This document shows positions 51,276 through 60,429 of a stretch of 64,000 bases of DNA, piece by piece. The DNA is from Aporhodopirellula rubra (GTDB lineage: Bacteria > Planctomycetota > Planctomycetia > Pirellulales > Pirellulaceae), in assembly GCF_014192335.1 (NCBI RefSeq), contig NZ_JACHXU010000001.1:538802-602801 (forward strand), given 5' to 3'. The notes below the pieces were generated by a model that had not been told where the DNA came from, ran no database searches, and worked only from the letters and a program-made list of their open reading frames with translations. Positions within the stretch are counted from its first letter, which is position 1. Each line of letters starts with the position of its first letter. The translations under genes and the position numbers were made by a program.

Positions 51276-53279
51276 ATGAGAATGGGCAGATTCATCCCCG
51301 CTGAAACTCGTACGGACAAACCTGTGAACTTCTATCCCCGCGTCTTTTGTAAGTCGAGTTCGGTTCTGCCGAAGTCTCGCACATGGATCGTTTTCCTTTG
51401 TGTGCTGTATGCCCTTATCGGAAATGGTCGTGTCGTTTGCTCGGCGCAAAACATGGCGAGACCCAAAGCGTCCGAACCGGGCGAGGTCAATGCGAACCAG
51501 GTAAAGCCGAATATTCTTTGGATTACCAGTGAGGACAATGGCGTCTCATGGGTGAGTTGCTACGGAGGGACGAATGTTCAAACCCCGGCGATCGACCAAT
51601 TGGCGAAGGAAGGGTTTCGCTACACGCACTGTTTCGATAACGCTGCCGTCTGCGCGCCCACGCGATCATGTTGGATTACGGGAATGCATGGTGTCTCCAA
51701 CGGCACCCAACCGATGCGAAGCCGTAACGAAATTCCACACGACAAGATCAAGTATTATCCAGACCTTCTAAGACAGGCCGGTTATCACACCTCCAATCCG
51801 GGGAAGACGGACTACAACATCGGCGGACGCCCCGACAAAGAATGTTGGGACTACGCAGGCGGGAAAAAACAGACCCAATACGGCTGGAAGCTTCGTGAAC
51901 CAGGCCAGCCGTTTTTCGCAGTGGTGAACATCACGGACAGTCACGAGAGCCGAGCCCACGGGAGCGTCGAGAACACGAAGCATGATCCTGCGAAGATGAA
52001 GTTGTTTTCCTATCATCCGGATCTGCCCGATGTTCGGAAGAACTACGCGAAATATGCCGATGCGGTTGAGCAAATGGATCGTCGGGTGGGCGAGATTGTC
52101 GCGGCGCTCAAGCACGACGGTTTGTATGACGATACCATCATCGTCTACAACTCCGATCATGGCGGTGTGATGGCGCGAAGCAAACGCTTTCTTTATTCAA
52201 GTGGCGTGCATTGCCCACTCGTTGTTCGGATCCCCGAAAAATGGAAGCAGTTCTATCCCGCCGCCGCTCCCGGTACGACAGTCGACCGTCTCGTCAGTTT
52301 TGTTGACATGCCGAAAACGTGGCTCAGTTTGGCGGGAGCTGAGATCCCTGACCAGTTCCAAGGCAGAGTTTTTCTAGGCGAGGGTGTCGAGTCGCCGCCG
52401 ACGTATCACTTTGGGTTTCGCGAACGTGCTGACGAACGACTCGATAACGTCCGGTTAATGAGGGACGCGCGGTTTGCGTATCACAAGAACTACATGCCCT
52501 ACGCCCCCGCGGGACATCACTTGGCCTATCTGTGGAAATCACCACTGACGGCGGCGTGGGAGAAACATCACCGCGAAGGCAAAACGGACGAAATCACGGG
52601 GCGATTTTTTCGTCCGCGTGTGACCGAGGAATTCTATGACAACGAATCGGATTTCGATAACGTTCACAATTTGATTGACGCTCCCGAGCAACAGGCGAGA
52701 ATCGCTGAACTCAAGTCCGCGATGCGTGCCAAGCAACTCGAGTTGAGAGACTCGGGCCTGATGCCTGAAAAGATGCGGGAGCGTCGCGCCGCAGCCCACA
52801 ACGTCACGCTGTACGAAATGGTGCGAGATGAATCGCTGTATCCGCTCGAAAAGTATTTGGACGCGGCTGACTTGGCACTCGCCCGGGAGACGGCGAACCT
52901 GAACGTGTTCGAGACCGGCATGTCGGACGCCGATGAAGTGGTGCGTTGGTGGTCCGTTGTTGGGATCCACTTACTCGGTGCAGACGCGGCGGAGGCAATC
53001 GATGTCTTAGAGCGTGCGTTGCAAGACGAGGCAGATGAAGTTCGTATGATGGCGGCCTGGACGTTAGTCAATCTCGGACACCCCGACGATGCGGTCGAAT
53101 GCCTCGATCGATTGCTGTTCGAGGGAACCGACGACGAAGTCATGTTGCACAACGTGATCGATTGGATAGGCGAGCCTGCATTTCCATTGGTGAAGAAGTA
53201 CATCGGAAATGGTGGAAACCGCCAGGGTCGCTACGGTATCGGAATCTTAGGGCGTATCGCTGAACTTAATGGTTGGTGA
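51276..53279 (+). CDS. Exported sulfatase (heparan N-sulfatase-like) with C-terminal HEAT-like repeats
   Basis: About 667 residues from the ATG at 51276; the frame is open from a TTG at 51255, and a GTG at 51324 is a further alternative. The signal-anchor helix is about 35-58. The sulfatase domain (about 78-440) has NILWITSEDNGVSWVSCYGG and the formylglycine motif CAPTR (Cys at about residue 126), followed by HGVSNGTQPMR and YNSDHGGVM. This resembles sulfoglucosamine sulfohydrolase-type enzymes. The last 170 residues are helical repeats of HEAT type (ARETANLNVFETGMSDADEV, then WWSVVGIHLLGADA, then EVRMMAAWTLVNLGHPDDAV), a protein-binding addition. Substrate is unknown. Confidence 0.9.
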   Translation: MRMGRFIPAETRTDKPVNFYPRVFCKSSSVLPKSRTWIVFLCVLYALIGNGRVVCSAQNMARPKASEPGEVNANQVKPNILWITSEDNGVSWVSCYGGTNVQTPAIDQLAKEGFRYTHCFDNAAVCAPTRSCWITGMHGVSNGTQPMRSRNEIPHDKIKYYPDLLRQAGYHTSNPGKTDYNIGGRPDKECWDYAGGKKQTQYGWKLREPGQPFFAVVNITDSHESRAHGSVENTKHDPAKMKLFSYHPDLPDVRKNYAKYADAVEQMDRRVGEIVAALKHDGLYDDTIIVYNSDHGGVMARSKRFLYSSGVHCPLVVRIPEKWKQFYPAAAPGTTVDRLVSFVDMPKTWLSLAGAEIPDQFQGRVFLGEGVESPPTYHFGFRERADERLDNVRLMRDARFAYHKNYMPYAPAGHHLAYLWKSPLTAAWEKHHREGKTDEITGRFFRPRVTEEFYDNESDFDNVHNLIDAPEQQARIAELKSAMRAKQLELRDSGLMPEKMRERRAAAHNVTLYEMVRDESLYPLEKYLDAADLALARETANLNVFETGMSDADEVVRWWSVVGIHLLGADAAEAIDVLERALQDEADEVRMMAAWTLVNLGHPDDAVECLDRLLFEGTDDEVMLHNVIDWIGEPAFPLVKKYIGNGGNRQGRYGIGILGRIAELNGW

Positions 53280-53512
53280 TCCCTTGTGGATCTATGACGC
53301 TCGGCAGTAATTTGCAGATGGTTGGATGGGCCATCACGATCCTCGAGAGCTGGCGGTGTGTGTTTGGGTGAAGGTGTCATTTAAACCTGAAACCTTCTGA
53401 GATTCTGCCACCGAAATTGGCGTCTGTTACGCAGCAGAGTCTTTGTTGGCATGCGGTTTCAGTTCACCATCCGTATCCCTCTTTCTTAACGCGATAGACC
53501 AGGAACGAATTG

Positions 53513-54847
53513 ATGAAAAAATTGTTGCTTACCGTCTCTTTCACGCTGGCTCTCGCCTTTCTTTGTCCGAACGCGATCTGCAAAGAAGCCGACACCGAGG
53601 GAGGGAAGCCGGATTCAGCAAAGCCAGCGAAGGTGACGCCAACACCGGTCAAGCCAGCTCCGACCAAGGTCGCAAAAGCAGCTTCAACGCCTGAGGTGGA
53701 GGAAGTTCCTCCCATGACGATCGGTTCACCGGCGCCTTCGTTGGATATTGAAAATTGGATCCATGACGGCGAAGGACGTTTTCCCAAAGTCACGGAGTTC
53801 GAGCCCGGTAAGGTTTACGTTGTGGAATTTTGGGCAACGTGGTGTGGCCCTTGCATCGCGTCGATGCCTCACATTGTCGAGTTGCAAAACAAGTACGCAG
53901 ATCGCGGCGTGCAGATCGTCAGCATCACTCGAGAAGATGTTGAAACCGTGAACGCGTTTCTCGAACGCGAGGTTCGCCAGAACTCACGCCAGAGCGACGA
54001 TGACAACGTGGCCGATGATGAAACGGGTGAGGATGAATCGGACGAGGAGCCCGCGCCATTGACCTATCGCGAGCTCACGAAATCGTATTGCCTGACATCG
54101 GATCCCGACGCATCGACGAACGATGACTACATGAAAGCCGCAAAGCAAAACGGGATCCCTTGCGCGTTCATCGTGGGCAAGGACGCAAAGATTGAATGGA
54201 TCGGACATCCCATGTCGATCGATGATGCGTTGGAACAAGTCGTCAGTGATAGCTGGGATCGCGAAGTGTACCGCGAGGAATTCGCCGCGAAGCAAGAATC
54301 GCGTGCGGTCATCACTCAGTTGAGCAAACTGTTGCGATCGAAGAAGGAAGATGAAGCAATCGAGCTGATCGACGACTATATCGCCAATGGTAAATCTGAG
54401 TCGTCAAAGACTCAGTTGAAATCGATCAAGCTCAGTATGTTGATGACGAGAGTCAAAACAGCTCAAGCTGCGGCAAATCGGGCCGCCTCAGAGATGTTGG
54501 CGGACGATTCATTGGACGCTTCGGGTGTCAATCAGATTGCCTGGTCCGTTTACGAAATGAGCCGCCAAAACCGAGCGAACAAGAATGCTGTCTTGAAGAT
54601 GGCGTTGGAGGCCACGCAGAGTGCAGTCGCCGGTGCGGGCACCAATGCTGTTTTTCTGATGGACACGATCGCCCACCTGCAGTACCAACTCGGTGACCGC
54701 GAAGCCGCTCTCAAAACGCAGCGTGCTGCCGTCGAAGCGGCGACTCCGGAAGTTCGCTCTCGATTGGCCAAGTATCTGACCGAGTTGGAGAATGAAATTG
54801 CGGATGAGGATGGCGACAGCCAGGAGGTCGATTCGGACAACGAGTAG
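53513..54847 (+). CDS. Exported TlpA-like thioredoxin-fold protein with C-terminal helical domain
   Basis: A 444-residue protein; AGGA eight bases upstream supports the ATG at 53513. A Sec signal peptide (about 1-23) is followed by a Pro/Lys-rich linker (about 28-60). The thioredoxin domain (about 66-245) has the redox motif WCGPC (Cys111 and Cys114) and the cis-Pro region GIPCAFIVG. An acidic insertion of about 30 residues (about 158-188, mostly Asp/Glu) interrupts the fold. The C-terminal 195 residues are all-helical, probably TPR-like. It is likely an extracytoplasmic disulfide reductase, possibly for c-type cytochrome maturation as for ResA/TlpA; that is inference. Confidence 0.88.
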   Translation: MKKLLLTVSFTLALAFLCPNAICKEADTEGGKPDSAKPAKVTPTPVKPAPTKVAKAASTPEVEEVPPMTIGSPAPSLDIENWIHDGEGRFPKVTEFEPGKVYVVEFWATWCGPCIASMPHIVELQNKYADRGVQIVSITREDVETVNAFLEREVRQNSRQSDDDNVADDETGEDESDEEPAPLTYRELTKSYCLTSDPDASTNDDYMKAAKQNGIPCAFIVGKDAKIEWIGHPMSIDDALEQVVSDSWDREVYREEFAAKQESRAVITQLSKLLRSKKEDEAIELIDDYIANGKSESSKTQLKSIKLSMLMTRVKTAQAAANRAASEMLADDSLDASGVNQIAWSVYEMSRQNRANKNAVLKMALEATQSAVAGAGTNAVFLMDTIAHLQYQLGDREAALKTQRAAVEAATPEVRSRLAKYLTELENEIADEDGDSQEVDSDNE

Positions 54848-54970
54848 TTGTTGACGTCGGGGGCATCGTTCTTCTCGCGTTGTCACGGCCGCATTCTTTG
54901 CAGCGGGACTCAACATGAGTTCCCCGGCATCTGGCTACCTACTTTGGAAAATGCAGCCGCCTTTCGAGCC

Positions 54971-55735
54971 CTACGTTACTCTCAGAAACGCACTCGAGGT
55001 GTTTGAGGTTGGGGCGATTGGCGTTCGGGATTTTGGTGTTCGAAATGCCGTGAACATGAACATGCAGATGAAGACCGCGAGCGAAAACGCGACTCCAAAG
55101 AACGACGTGATGCCGATGAAGAACCATCGGTGGAGCCAGTCGTTGACGAGCACGTTGGTGGGGGTGTTAGGGTCGACGTAAAGCTCTGCGGAATCTCCGA
55201 CGGAGTACCTCGGAGGGTTCGACGAGATCGAGCGTTCCCAGCGGTAGTCTTTTCCGTGGATCTGGTATTCGAACACGGGACGCTGCGCACCGCCCTCTGT
55301 TGAACGCATCGAAACCACGTCTGCGATTACCATCTGCGAGCGGGCGATGAGTTGTTGTTGCGATGACCAGGTGTAGTACGCGGTCGCGAACATGATCGTG
55401 GCGAGCGTGCACCATAGAAGTGTTTGCAACGCAAGAAATCGAGATGGTTGCCAAGTGCGCGTTGGTTGGTTCTTCGTGCCACGTTCGATTGACGTTTCGT
55501 GGGGCGGTACCGAAATTCGGGAATTCGGAGTGTCGCCCGATGCCGCACGCAATCGTGAGCCGGTTTGTTTCGGCCGCGAGCGGGCCACATGTTGTTCCAC
55601 AAATTCTTTCGACTCCATGAGTGAGAGGCGAAACGTCTCGCGGACAAACTTGATCGCTTCGATTTTGCCCTGTGTTTGAAAGACTTCAGCGACCGAGTGG
55701 ATTTGATCAGGGGTTGGGGGGTGGCAGCCACACAT
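54971..55735 (-). CDS. Membrane protein with ribosomal L7/L12-like segment and DUF3592 domain
   Basis: A 254-residue protein. Residues about 10-50 match the C-terminal fold of ribosomal protein L7/L12 (GKIEAIKFVRETFRLSLMES, then KEFVEQH), including the Lys/Glu pattern. After a polar linker come a membrane helix (about 100-122), an extracytoplasmic DUF3592-type beta domain (about 135-205, RPVFEYQIHGKDYRW, then YSVGDSAELYVDPNTP) and a second membrane helix (about 215-240). The L7/L12-like piece would be cytoplasmic. No ribosomal function is likely because the N-terminal L10-binding part is absent. An N-terminal CGCH motif is noted. Function unknown. Confidence 0.78.
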   Translation of the reverse strand: MCGCHPPTPDQIHSVAEVFQTQGKIEAIKFVRETFRLSLMESKEFVEQHVARSRPKQTGSRLRAASGDTPNSRISVPPHETSIERGTKNQPTRTWQPSRFLALQTLLWCTLATIMFATAYYTWSSQQQLIARSQMVIADVVSMRSTEGGAQRPVFEYQIHGKDYRWERSISSNPPRYSVGDSAELYVDPNTPTNVLVNDWLHRWFFIGITSFFGVAFSLAVFICMFMFTAFRTPKSRTPIAPTSNTSSAFLRVT

Positions 55736-55876
55736 TTCAATGGAACCTGCATCCGAGTTGCGTGGATTCAGCCGACGTGGCTGTGGCTACCAAGCGTGAC
55801 TCGGAGGGTTTTGTTACCAAGAGAAGTCTGGACCGAGGGAACTATCGGTGATTTCCGGCGGTCGTTCCTGCAGAAT

Positions 55877-56470
55877 TTATTCAGCGGGCGCGGATTGGGT
55901 GGCGGGTTCGATCGTGCCGAACAGGTGACCGCCTTTGGCGTCGTGTTGCCAAGTTCCGGCGTAACGTCCGTCATGGATCAACACGCGTGACGAGAACGTG
56001 CCCAGGCCTGGGATCCAAACACCATCGAGGGTGATCACGGGAGTGGAACCCGACCAGAGGATTGTTAGGTCCATCGGAAATTCACCGTCGACGTCGCCGT
56101 AGCGAATCTTGACCTTGAGCCGGTACATGTCTTTTTCGGCCAGCGGTTCGCACGATGCGATTTTGTAGGATTCCGGTTTCGGATCGGCCTTCGCGTTTCC
56201 CTCGATGGTGAATTGTCCGGTAAAAGTTGAGCCTGATAGATAGGCCGCCAATCGGGCTTCGCGACCAGTCGGGGATACTTGACCGGCTTTCATTTCGCCC
56301 TGTGAATCGGCCGGTGGTGGGGCGGGCTCTGAGGGGGCTGGCGCCGCAGGGGGGGCTGGCGCCGCAGGCGGTTGGGCGGACCCGGACGTCGCGGACAAGG
56401 CGACGACGAGGACACACGTCAGGGTGTGAGTTGAGATGGCCAGGATCGTGTTCGCAGGACGAAAATTCAT
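55877..56470 (-). CDS. Exported Pro/Ala-rich protein with beta domain, unknown function
   Basis: A 197-residue protein; GAGG seven bases upstream supports the ATG. A Sec signal peptide (about residues 1-32, cleavage near GSA-QP) precedes a Pro/Ala-rich linker (about 33-53). The rest predicts a beta-sheet domain (AAYLSGSTFTGQFTIEG, then YRLKVKIRYGDVDGEF, then RYAGTWQHDAKGGHLFGTI) like small lipid- or surface-associated domains, but I do not recognise a family. The start of the hydrolase gene lies 190 bases away on the other strand. Confidence 0.72.
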   Translation of the reverse strand: MNFRPANTILAISTHTLTCVLVVALSATSGSAQPPAAPAPPAAPAPSEPAPPPADSQGEMKAGQVSPTGREARLAAYLSGSTFTGQFTIEGNAKADPKPESYKIASCEPLAEKDMYRLKVKIRYGDVDGEFPMDLTILWSGSTPVITLDGVWIPGLGTFSSRVLIHDGRYAGTWQHDAKGGHLFGTIEPATQSAPAE

Positions 56471-56660
56471 CGCGTCGCCTCAGTGGGTGGGGTGTGGGGG
56501 AGCGGGAGGATTGGGGGCAATCTTGGTCCGACGCATTATTACAGACCTGTCGCCTTGCAGGTACGCCGCCGAACCGACAAACTTCGCAGACGGTCGGGAT
56601 TCTCGGTGATTCGGCCACTTCGAACGCTTTCGCACCCATTCTCCCACCCCTGACGATCTC

Positions 56661-57599
56661 TTGACGACGGAAACGAACGAACAGGAAATGATCTCCGTTG
56701 CTGAGGATTTGTTCCCCTACAAATCAGAAACGCTTTTGATCGATGGGAAGGCACTTCGCTATATCGATACCAAGGTTCCGTCGAGCGATTCCGAGTTGAC
56801 GCTCCTGTGCGTGCATGGCAACCCGACGTGGAGTTTTTACTACCGCCGAGCGGTCGAGCGATTTTCGCCTCGCTGCCGCGTTGTCGCGGTCGATCACATC
56901 GGGTGTGGGCGTAGCGACAAACCGGCAGCCAGCGAGTTCGCGTACACGTTGGCCGCTCACCGCGACAACTTGATCCGTATGATCGATGAGCTCGATCTCC
57001 AGAACATTGTTTTGTTGGCGCATGATTGGGGTGGTGCGATCGGGTTATCGGCGGTGCACGAGCGTCGCGACCGTTTGCGAGGGATCACGTTACTCAATAC
57101 CGCGGCCTTTCCGCCGCCCTACATGCCCCGCCGCATTGCCGCGTGTCGATGGCCGATCGTGGGCACGCCTGCGGTACGCGGGTTGAACATGTTCGCACGC
57201 GCCGCGATTACGATGGCAATGTCGCGAACGAAACTCTCCGCCGATGCCGCGCGAGGGTTATTGGCCCCATACAACAGTTGGGCCAACCGGGTCGCCATCG
57301 ATCGATTTGTCCGTGACATCCCGCTCACGCCAGATCACCCAACACTCGCAACGCTCCAGCAACTCGAAGCCGATTTGCCTGATTTTTCGAACGTTCCGAT
57401 TCAATTGATTTGGGGGATGAAAGATTGGTGTTTTCGACCTGAATGTCTGCGTCGTTTCCAACAAGTGTGGCCGCACGCCGCGGTGAAGGAATTGGCCACG
57501 ACCGGCCACTATGTGATCGAGGATTCTCCGGAGGAGACTCTCGAGACGATGGAAGCATTCTTGTCCCAATTTGGCATCCCCGCTCGCGATGCCACGTGA
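56661..57599 (+). CDS. Alpha/beta hydrolase of the haloalkane dehalogenase/OleB-like family
   Basis: A 312-residue cytoplasmic enzyme. The start may be TTG at 56661 or ATG at 56688; neither has a well-placed ribosome-binding site. The oxyanion motif is HGNPTWSFYYR (about 52-62). The nucleophile elbow is AHDWGG with Asp122 as nucleophile and the adjacent Trp typical of haloalkane dehalogenases and of OleB beta-lactone decarboxylases. The catalytic His is in TTGHYVIED (His283). OleA, OleC and OleD are not next to it, so an olefin role is unproved. The stop overlaps the GTG start of the CitG-like gene (GTGA, 57596-57599). Confidence 0.85.
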   Translation: MTTETNEQEMISVAEDLFPYKSETLLIDGKALRYIDTKVPSSDSELTLLCVHGNPTWSFYYRRAVERFSPRCRVVAVDHIGCGRSDKPAASEFAYTLAAHRDNLIRMIDELDLQNIVLLAHDWGGAIGLSAVHERRDRLRGITLLNTAAFPPPYMPRRIAACRWPIVGTPAVRGLNMFARAAITMAMSRTKLSADAARGLLAPYNSWANRVAIDRFVRDIPLTPDHPTLATLQQLEADLPDFSNVPIQLIWGMKDWCFRPECLRRFQQVWPHAAVKELATTGHYVIEDSPEETLETMEAFLSQFGIPARDAT

Positions 57600-58555
57600 G
57601 TGATTCACGACCGATTGCCAGTAGAGACGCGCCGTGGCGGGTGATCTCATCGGCGACACGTTGCCGAGCCGACGCGGTTCGGATGGCGTGTGTTCTTGAA
57701 GCGACCGCGCCGAAGGTCGGCAACGTGCATCCGGCGGCGCGGTTTGATGATCTCGCGTACGCCGATTTCGTGATTGCTGCGGGGGTGACGGCGGACGCAC
57801 TCGGGAATCTCAAAAACGATGATCCGGTCGGCGATGCCATTGCGAGTGCGGTGCGGGCATCGGTGGAGGCGACGGGCACGAACGTGAATCTCGGCATCGT
57901 GCTGTTGCTCGCTCCGCTAGTAGCGAGTGAACCGGATTGGTCTGCGTTGAACGAGTCACAGTCCGCGAAGTCGTTCGATCAGCGCTGTCGGCAGTGGCAA
58001 GCCCGTGTTGAGTCGTTGCTCGCCGATGTCGACCCGCAACAGGGAGCGGTGATTGCCGGGGCGATCTCCGGTTCATCGGCTGGTGGACTGGATGACGACT
58101 CGCTCGGGGAGGATCATCCGCTCGACGTCAACGGCGATGTTGGCATGTCATACGACATTTTGGCGGCGATGCGTTTGGCGTCCACGCGGGACCGGATCGC
58201 TCGTCAGTATGCCGAAGGTTATCGCGATTTGTTTGACGTCGTTGTTCCCACGGTTCGTGAACGGGTTGACCGAACGGGTGACGTGTTGTCAGGGATTGTG
58301 CTCGCGCACATCGAATTGCTTGCGGCGGAGGGAGATAGTTTGATCGCGAGGAAATGCGGGAACCAAGAATCGGCTCGCGTCGCGGAACTTGCTCGAGAAT
58401 GTTTGGCGGCGATCGACGGGAGCGATCCTGCGCAGATGGCCGGACACGTCCGCGTGCTCGATGAGCAATTGAGAGCGGACGGGAACCGGTTCAATCCGGG
58501 AACGTCGGCTGACCTGATTGCTGCTGCGGTTTACGTGTTGCTGCGGGTGATTTAG
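57596..58555 (+). CDS. CitG/MdcB-like triphosphoribosyl-dephospho-CoA synthase-family protein
   Basis: A 319-residue protein that starts with GTG overlapping the hydrolase stop (GTGA), so the two are coupled. The N-terminal motif EATAPKVGNVHPAARFDDL (about 32-50) and the Gly-rich C-terminal NPGTSADLIAAA match COG1767, the CitG/MdcB fold. Bacterial CitG and MdcB make the prosthetic group precursor of citrate lyase and malonate decarboxylase. No subunits of those enzymes are nearby, and this motif variant (TAPK.GNVH) is closer to the archaeal/methylotroph branch with unknown function. A role in another ATP-dependent phosphoribosyl transfer is possible. Confidence 0.8.
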   Translation: MSDSRPIASRDAPWRVISSATRCRADAVRMACVLEATAPKVGNVHPAARFDDLAYADFVIAAGVTADALGNLKNDDPVGDAIASAVRASVEATGTNVNLGIVLLLAPLVASEPDWSALNESQSAKSFDQRCRQWQARVESLLADVDPQQGAVIAGAISGSSAGGLDDDSLGEDHPLDVNGDVGMSYDILAAMRLASTRDRIARQYAEGYRDLFDVVVPTVRERVDRTGDVLSGIVLAHIELLAAEGDSLIARKCGNQESARVAELARECLAAIDGSDPAQMAGHVRVLDEQLRADGNRFNPGTSADLIAAAVYVLLRVI

Positions 58556-58564
58556 CGGACGGTT

Positions 58565-58840
58565 TTAGGCTCGACCGCTGATTTGTTTTCTCTTGATGTT
58601 GAAACGGGCGATGCCGGTAACAAACATCACCCCGCCGAGGATCAACAACACGATGCCCAACACCAGCATGTCAGGGGAATCGCCAAAGAATTTGATTAAC
58701 GTGCCACCGGTACCCGCCATCATCAGCGCCGTCCGCCCGTAGGCGAGCAGCGTTCTTTCGTTGGCGAGGTCGGTTCGGAGCAGCGCGAGTTCGTTTCGTC
58801 GGTCTTGCGGTGCGTCTGGGGCATGCGGTTCGTTTGTCAT
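58565..58840 (-). CDS. DUF202 membrane protein
   Basis: A 91-residue protein from the ATG at 58840; an in-frame start at 58879 would overlap sthA. The diagnostic DUF202 motif LANERTLLAYGRTALMM (about residues 25-41) is followed by two membrane helices (about 33-53 and 57-78). The family's role is unknown. It starts four bases after the sthA stop, so it is likely co-transcribed with it. It converges with the CitG-like gene at a gap of nine bases. Confidence 0.82.
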   Translation of the reverse strand: MTNEPHAPDAPQDRRNELALLRTDLANERTLLAYGRTALMMAGTGGTLIKFFGDSPDMLVLGIVLLILGGVMFVTGIARFNIKRKQISGRA

Positions 58841-58844
58841 TAAA

Positions 58845-60245
58845 TCAAAACAATCGGTTGATGCCGTTGAGCGCTGCAACGCGGTAGGCTTCTGCCATCG
58901 TCGGGTAATTGAACGTGGTCTCGATGAAGTATTCGATCGTGTTGTGCTCGTCGGGCTGATTCATGATTGCTTGGCCGATATGCACTATTTCGGATGCGTT
59001 GGCACCGAAGCAGTGCACACCCAGGATGCGCTTGGATTCGCGGTGAAAGAGCAGTTTCAACATGCCGACGGTTTCGCCGGTGATTTGAGCCCGTGCCAGC
59101 GATCGAAATTGTGCTTGGCCGACTTCGTAGGGGACGCATTGGGCCGTGAGTTCTTTTTCGGTGGCGCCGACCGAACTGATCTCAGGACTCGTGTAGATTC
59201 CCGTCGGGATATCGTGCAGTCGCAGGTTACCGCTGCATTGGCCGAGCATGTGCATCCCGGCGGCCCGGCCTTGCGTGTAGGCGGCGCTGGCCAGGGACGG
59301 GATGCCGATCACATCGCCGACGGCGTAGATATGCGGAAGGCAAGTTTGGAATTGTTCATCGACATCAATTTGCCCGCGATTGTTGGCCTCGATCGGCAAG
59401 TTTTGCAAACCGAGATCGTCCGTGTTGCCTTGGCGACCGTTGGCCCACAGGAACACATCCGTTTTGAGCACTTTGCCGCTCTTGAGGTACAGCACCACGC
59501 CATCGGAATGACCTTCGATGCGGTCGAAGTGTTCGTTGTGCCGAATGATGACACCCTGATCACGCAGGTGATATGACAACGCGTCGATGATTTCGTCATC
59601 GAGGAATTCGAGCAATTGGGCTCGTGTGTTGATCAGGTTGACTTTGATACCGAGATTGCGAAACATCGACGCGTACTCGGTGCCGATCACACCGGCGCCA
59701 TAGACGGTGATCGAACTCGGTCGCTCTTTCATGTCCAGGATGGTGTCGCTGTCGAAGATTCGCGGGTGCGAAAAATCGACGCCCGCAGGTCGATAAGGAC
59801 GCGATCCGGTTGAGATCACAAAGTGGGCAGCCGTGATTGTTTCGCCGTTATCAACACGGATGGTGTGTTCGTCGACGAAGCGTGCTTGGCCACGATGGAC
59901 CGGAACATTGTTGCGGTCGTAGAACGATTGTCGCATCGAGACTTGCCGACCGATAATCGTTTGGGTGCCGCGACCAAGTTGTTCCATCGTCGGGGCGACG
60001 GTAAACCCGAGTTCCCGCATGACGGGATTCTTCAGCGACTTCATCGTGCTGGTTACCGCGTACCGGAGTGCTTTGCTGGGGATGGTTCCCCAGTGAGTGC
60101 ATCCGCCACCTATTTGTCGGTAACGTTCGGCGACGCCGACTCGCCATCCCCCTTTCGCCGCCTGCATCGCAGCCCCTTCGCCTCCGGGGCCGGTTCCGAT
60201 GACGAACAGGTCGTAGTCAAATTTGGATCGCTCGGCTTCGGTCAT
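58845..60245 (-). CDS. sthA: Soluble pyridine nucleotide transhydrogenase
   Basis: A 466-residue flavoprotein that equilibrates NADPH and NAD+ pools. I chose the ATG at 60245 (AAGGA about ten bases upstream); the frame is open to 60743 but those codons overlap the divergent nitrilase gene. The FAD-binding site is [15 protein letters not shown] (about 12-26). The redox-disulfide position reads [16 protein letters not shown] (about 46-61), with a single Cys as in SthA rather than the CXXXXC of lipoamide dehydrogenase. NAD-binding and dimerisation domains follow, the latter with the conserved [15 protein letters not shown] near the C-terminus. A DUF202 gene follows four bases later. Confidence 0.94.
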   Translation of the reverse strand: MTEAERSKFDYDLFVIGTGPGGEGAAMQAAKGGWRVGVAERYRQIGGGCTHWGTIPSKALRYAVTSTMKSLKNPVMRELGFTVAPTMEQLGRGTQTIIGRQVSMRQSFYDRNNVPVHRGQARFVDEHTIRVDNGETITAAHFVISTGSRPYRPAGVDFSHPRIFDSDTILDMKERPSSITVYGAGVIGTEYASMFRNLGIKVNLINTRAQLLEFLDDEIIDALSYHLRDQGVIIRHNEHFDRIEGHSDGVVLYLKSGKVLKTDVFLWANGRQGNTDDLGLQNLPIEANNRGQIDVDEQFQTCLPHIYAVGDVIGIPSLASAAYTQGRAAGMHMLGQCSGNLRLHDIPTGIYTSPEISSVGATEKELTAQCVPYEVGQAQFRSLARAQITGETVGMLKLLFHRESKRILGVHCFGANASEIVHIGQAIMNQPDEHNTIEYFIETTFNYPTMAEAYRVAALNGINRLF

Positions 60246-60429
60246 TGGCTTGGGTTCCTTCTCAGGATCGTTGCTGGTTTCCGTCGATGCCGTCTTGGTG
60301 ATGGTCGAACTCAATTGTGAGCTTCCTGTTTTTGAGAAGGGACGTGTCGCGGGCCGAATGATTTTGGTCGAATCAGGAGCGAGAAAGACAACAAATGATA
60401 TTCCGGTTCCGCCAGCCCCTGGTTTTACG

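Noticed and set aside
56661-57599. Olefin (ole) biosynthesis cluster
   Set aside because: Only an OleB-like hydrolase is present; no OleA, OleC or OleD neighbour is seen.
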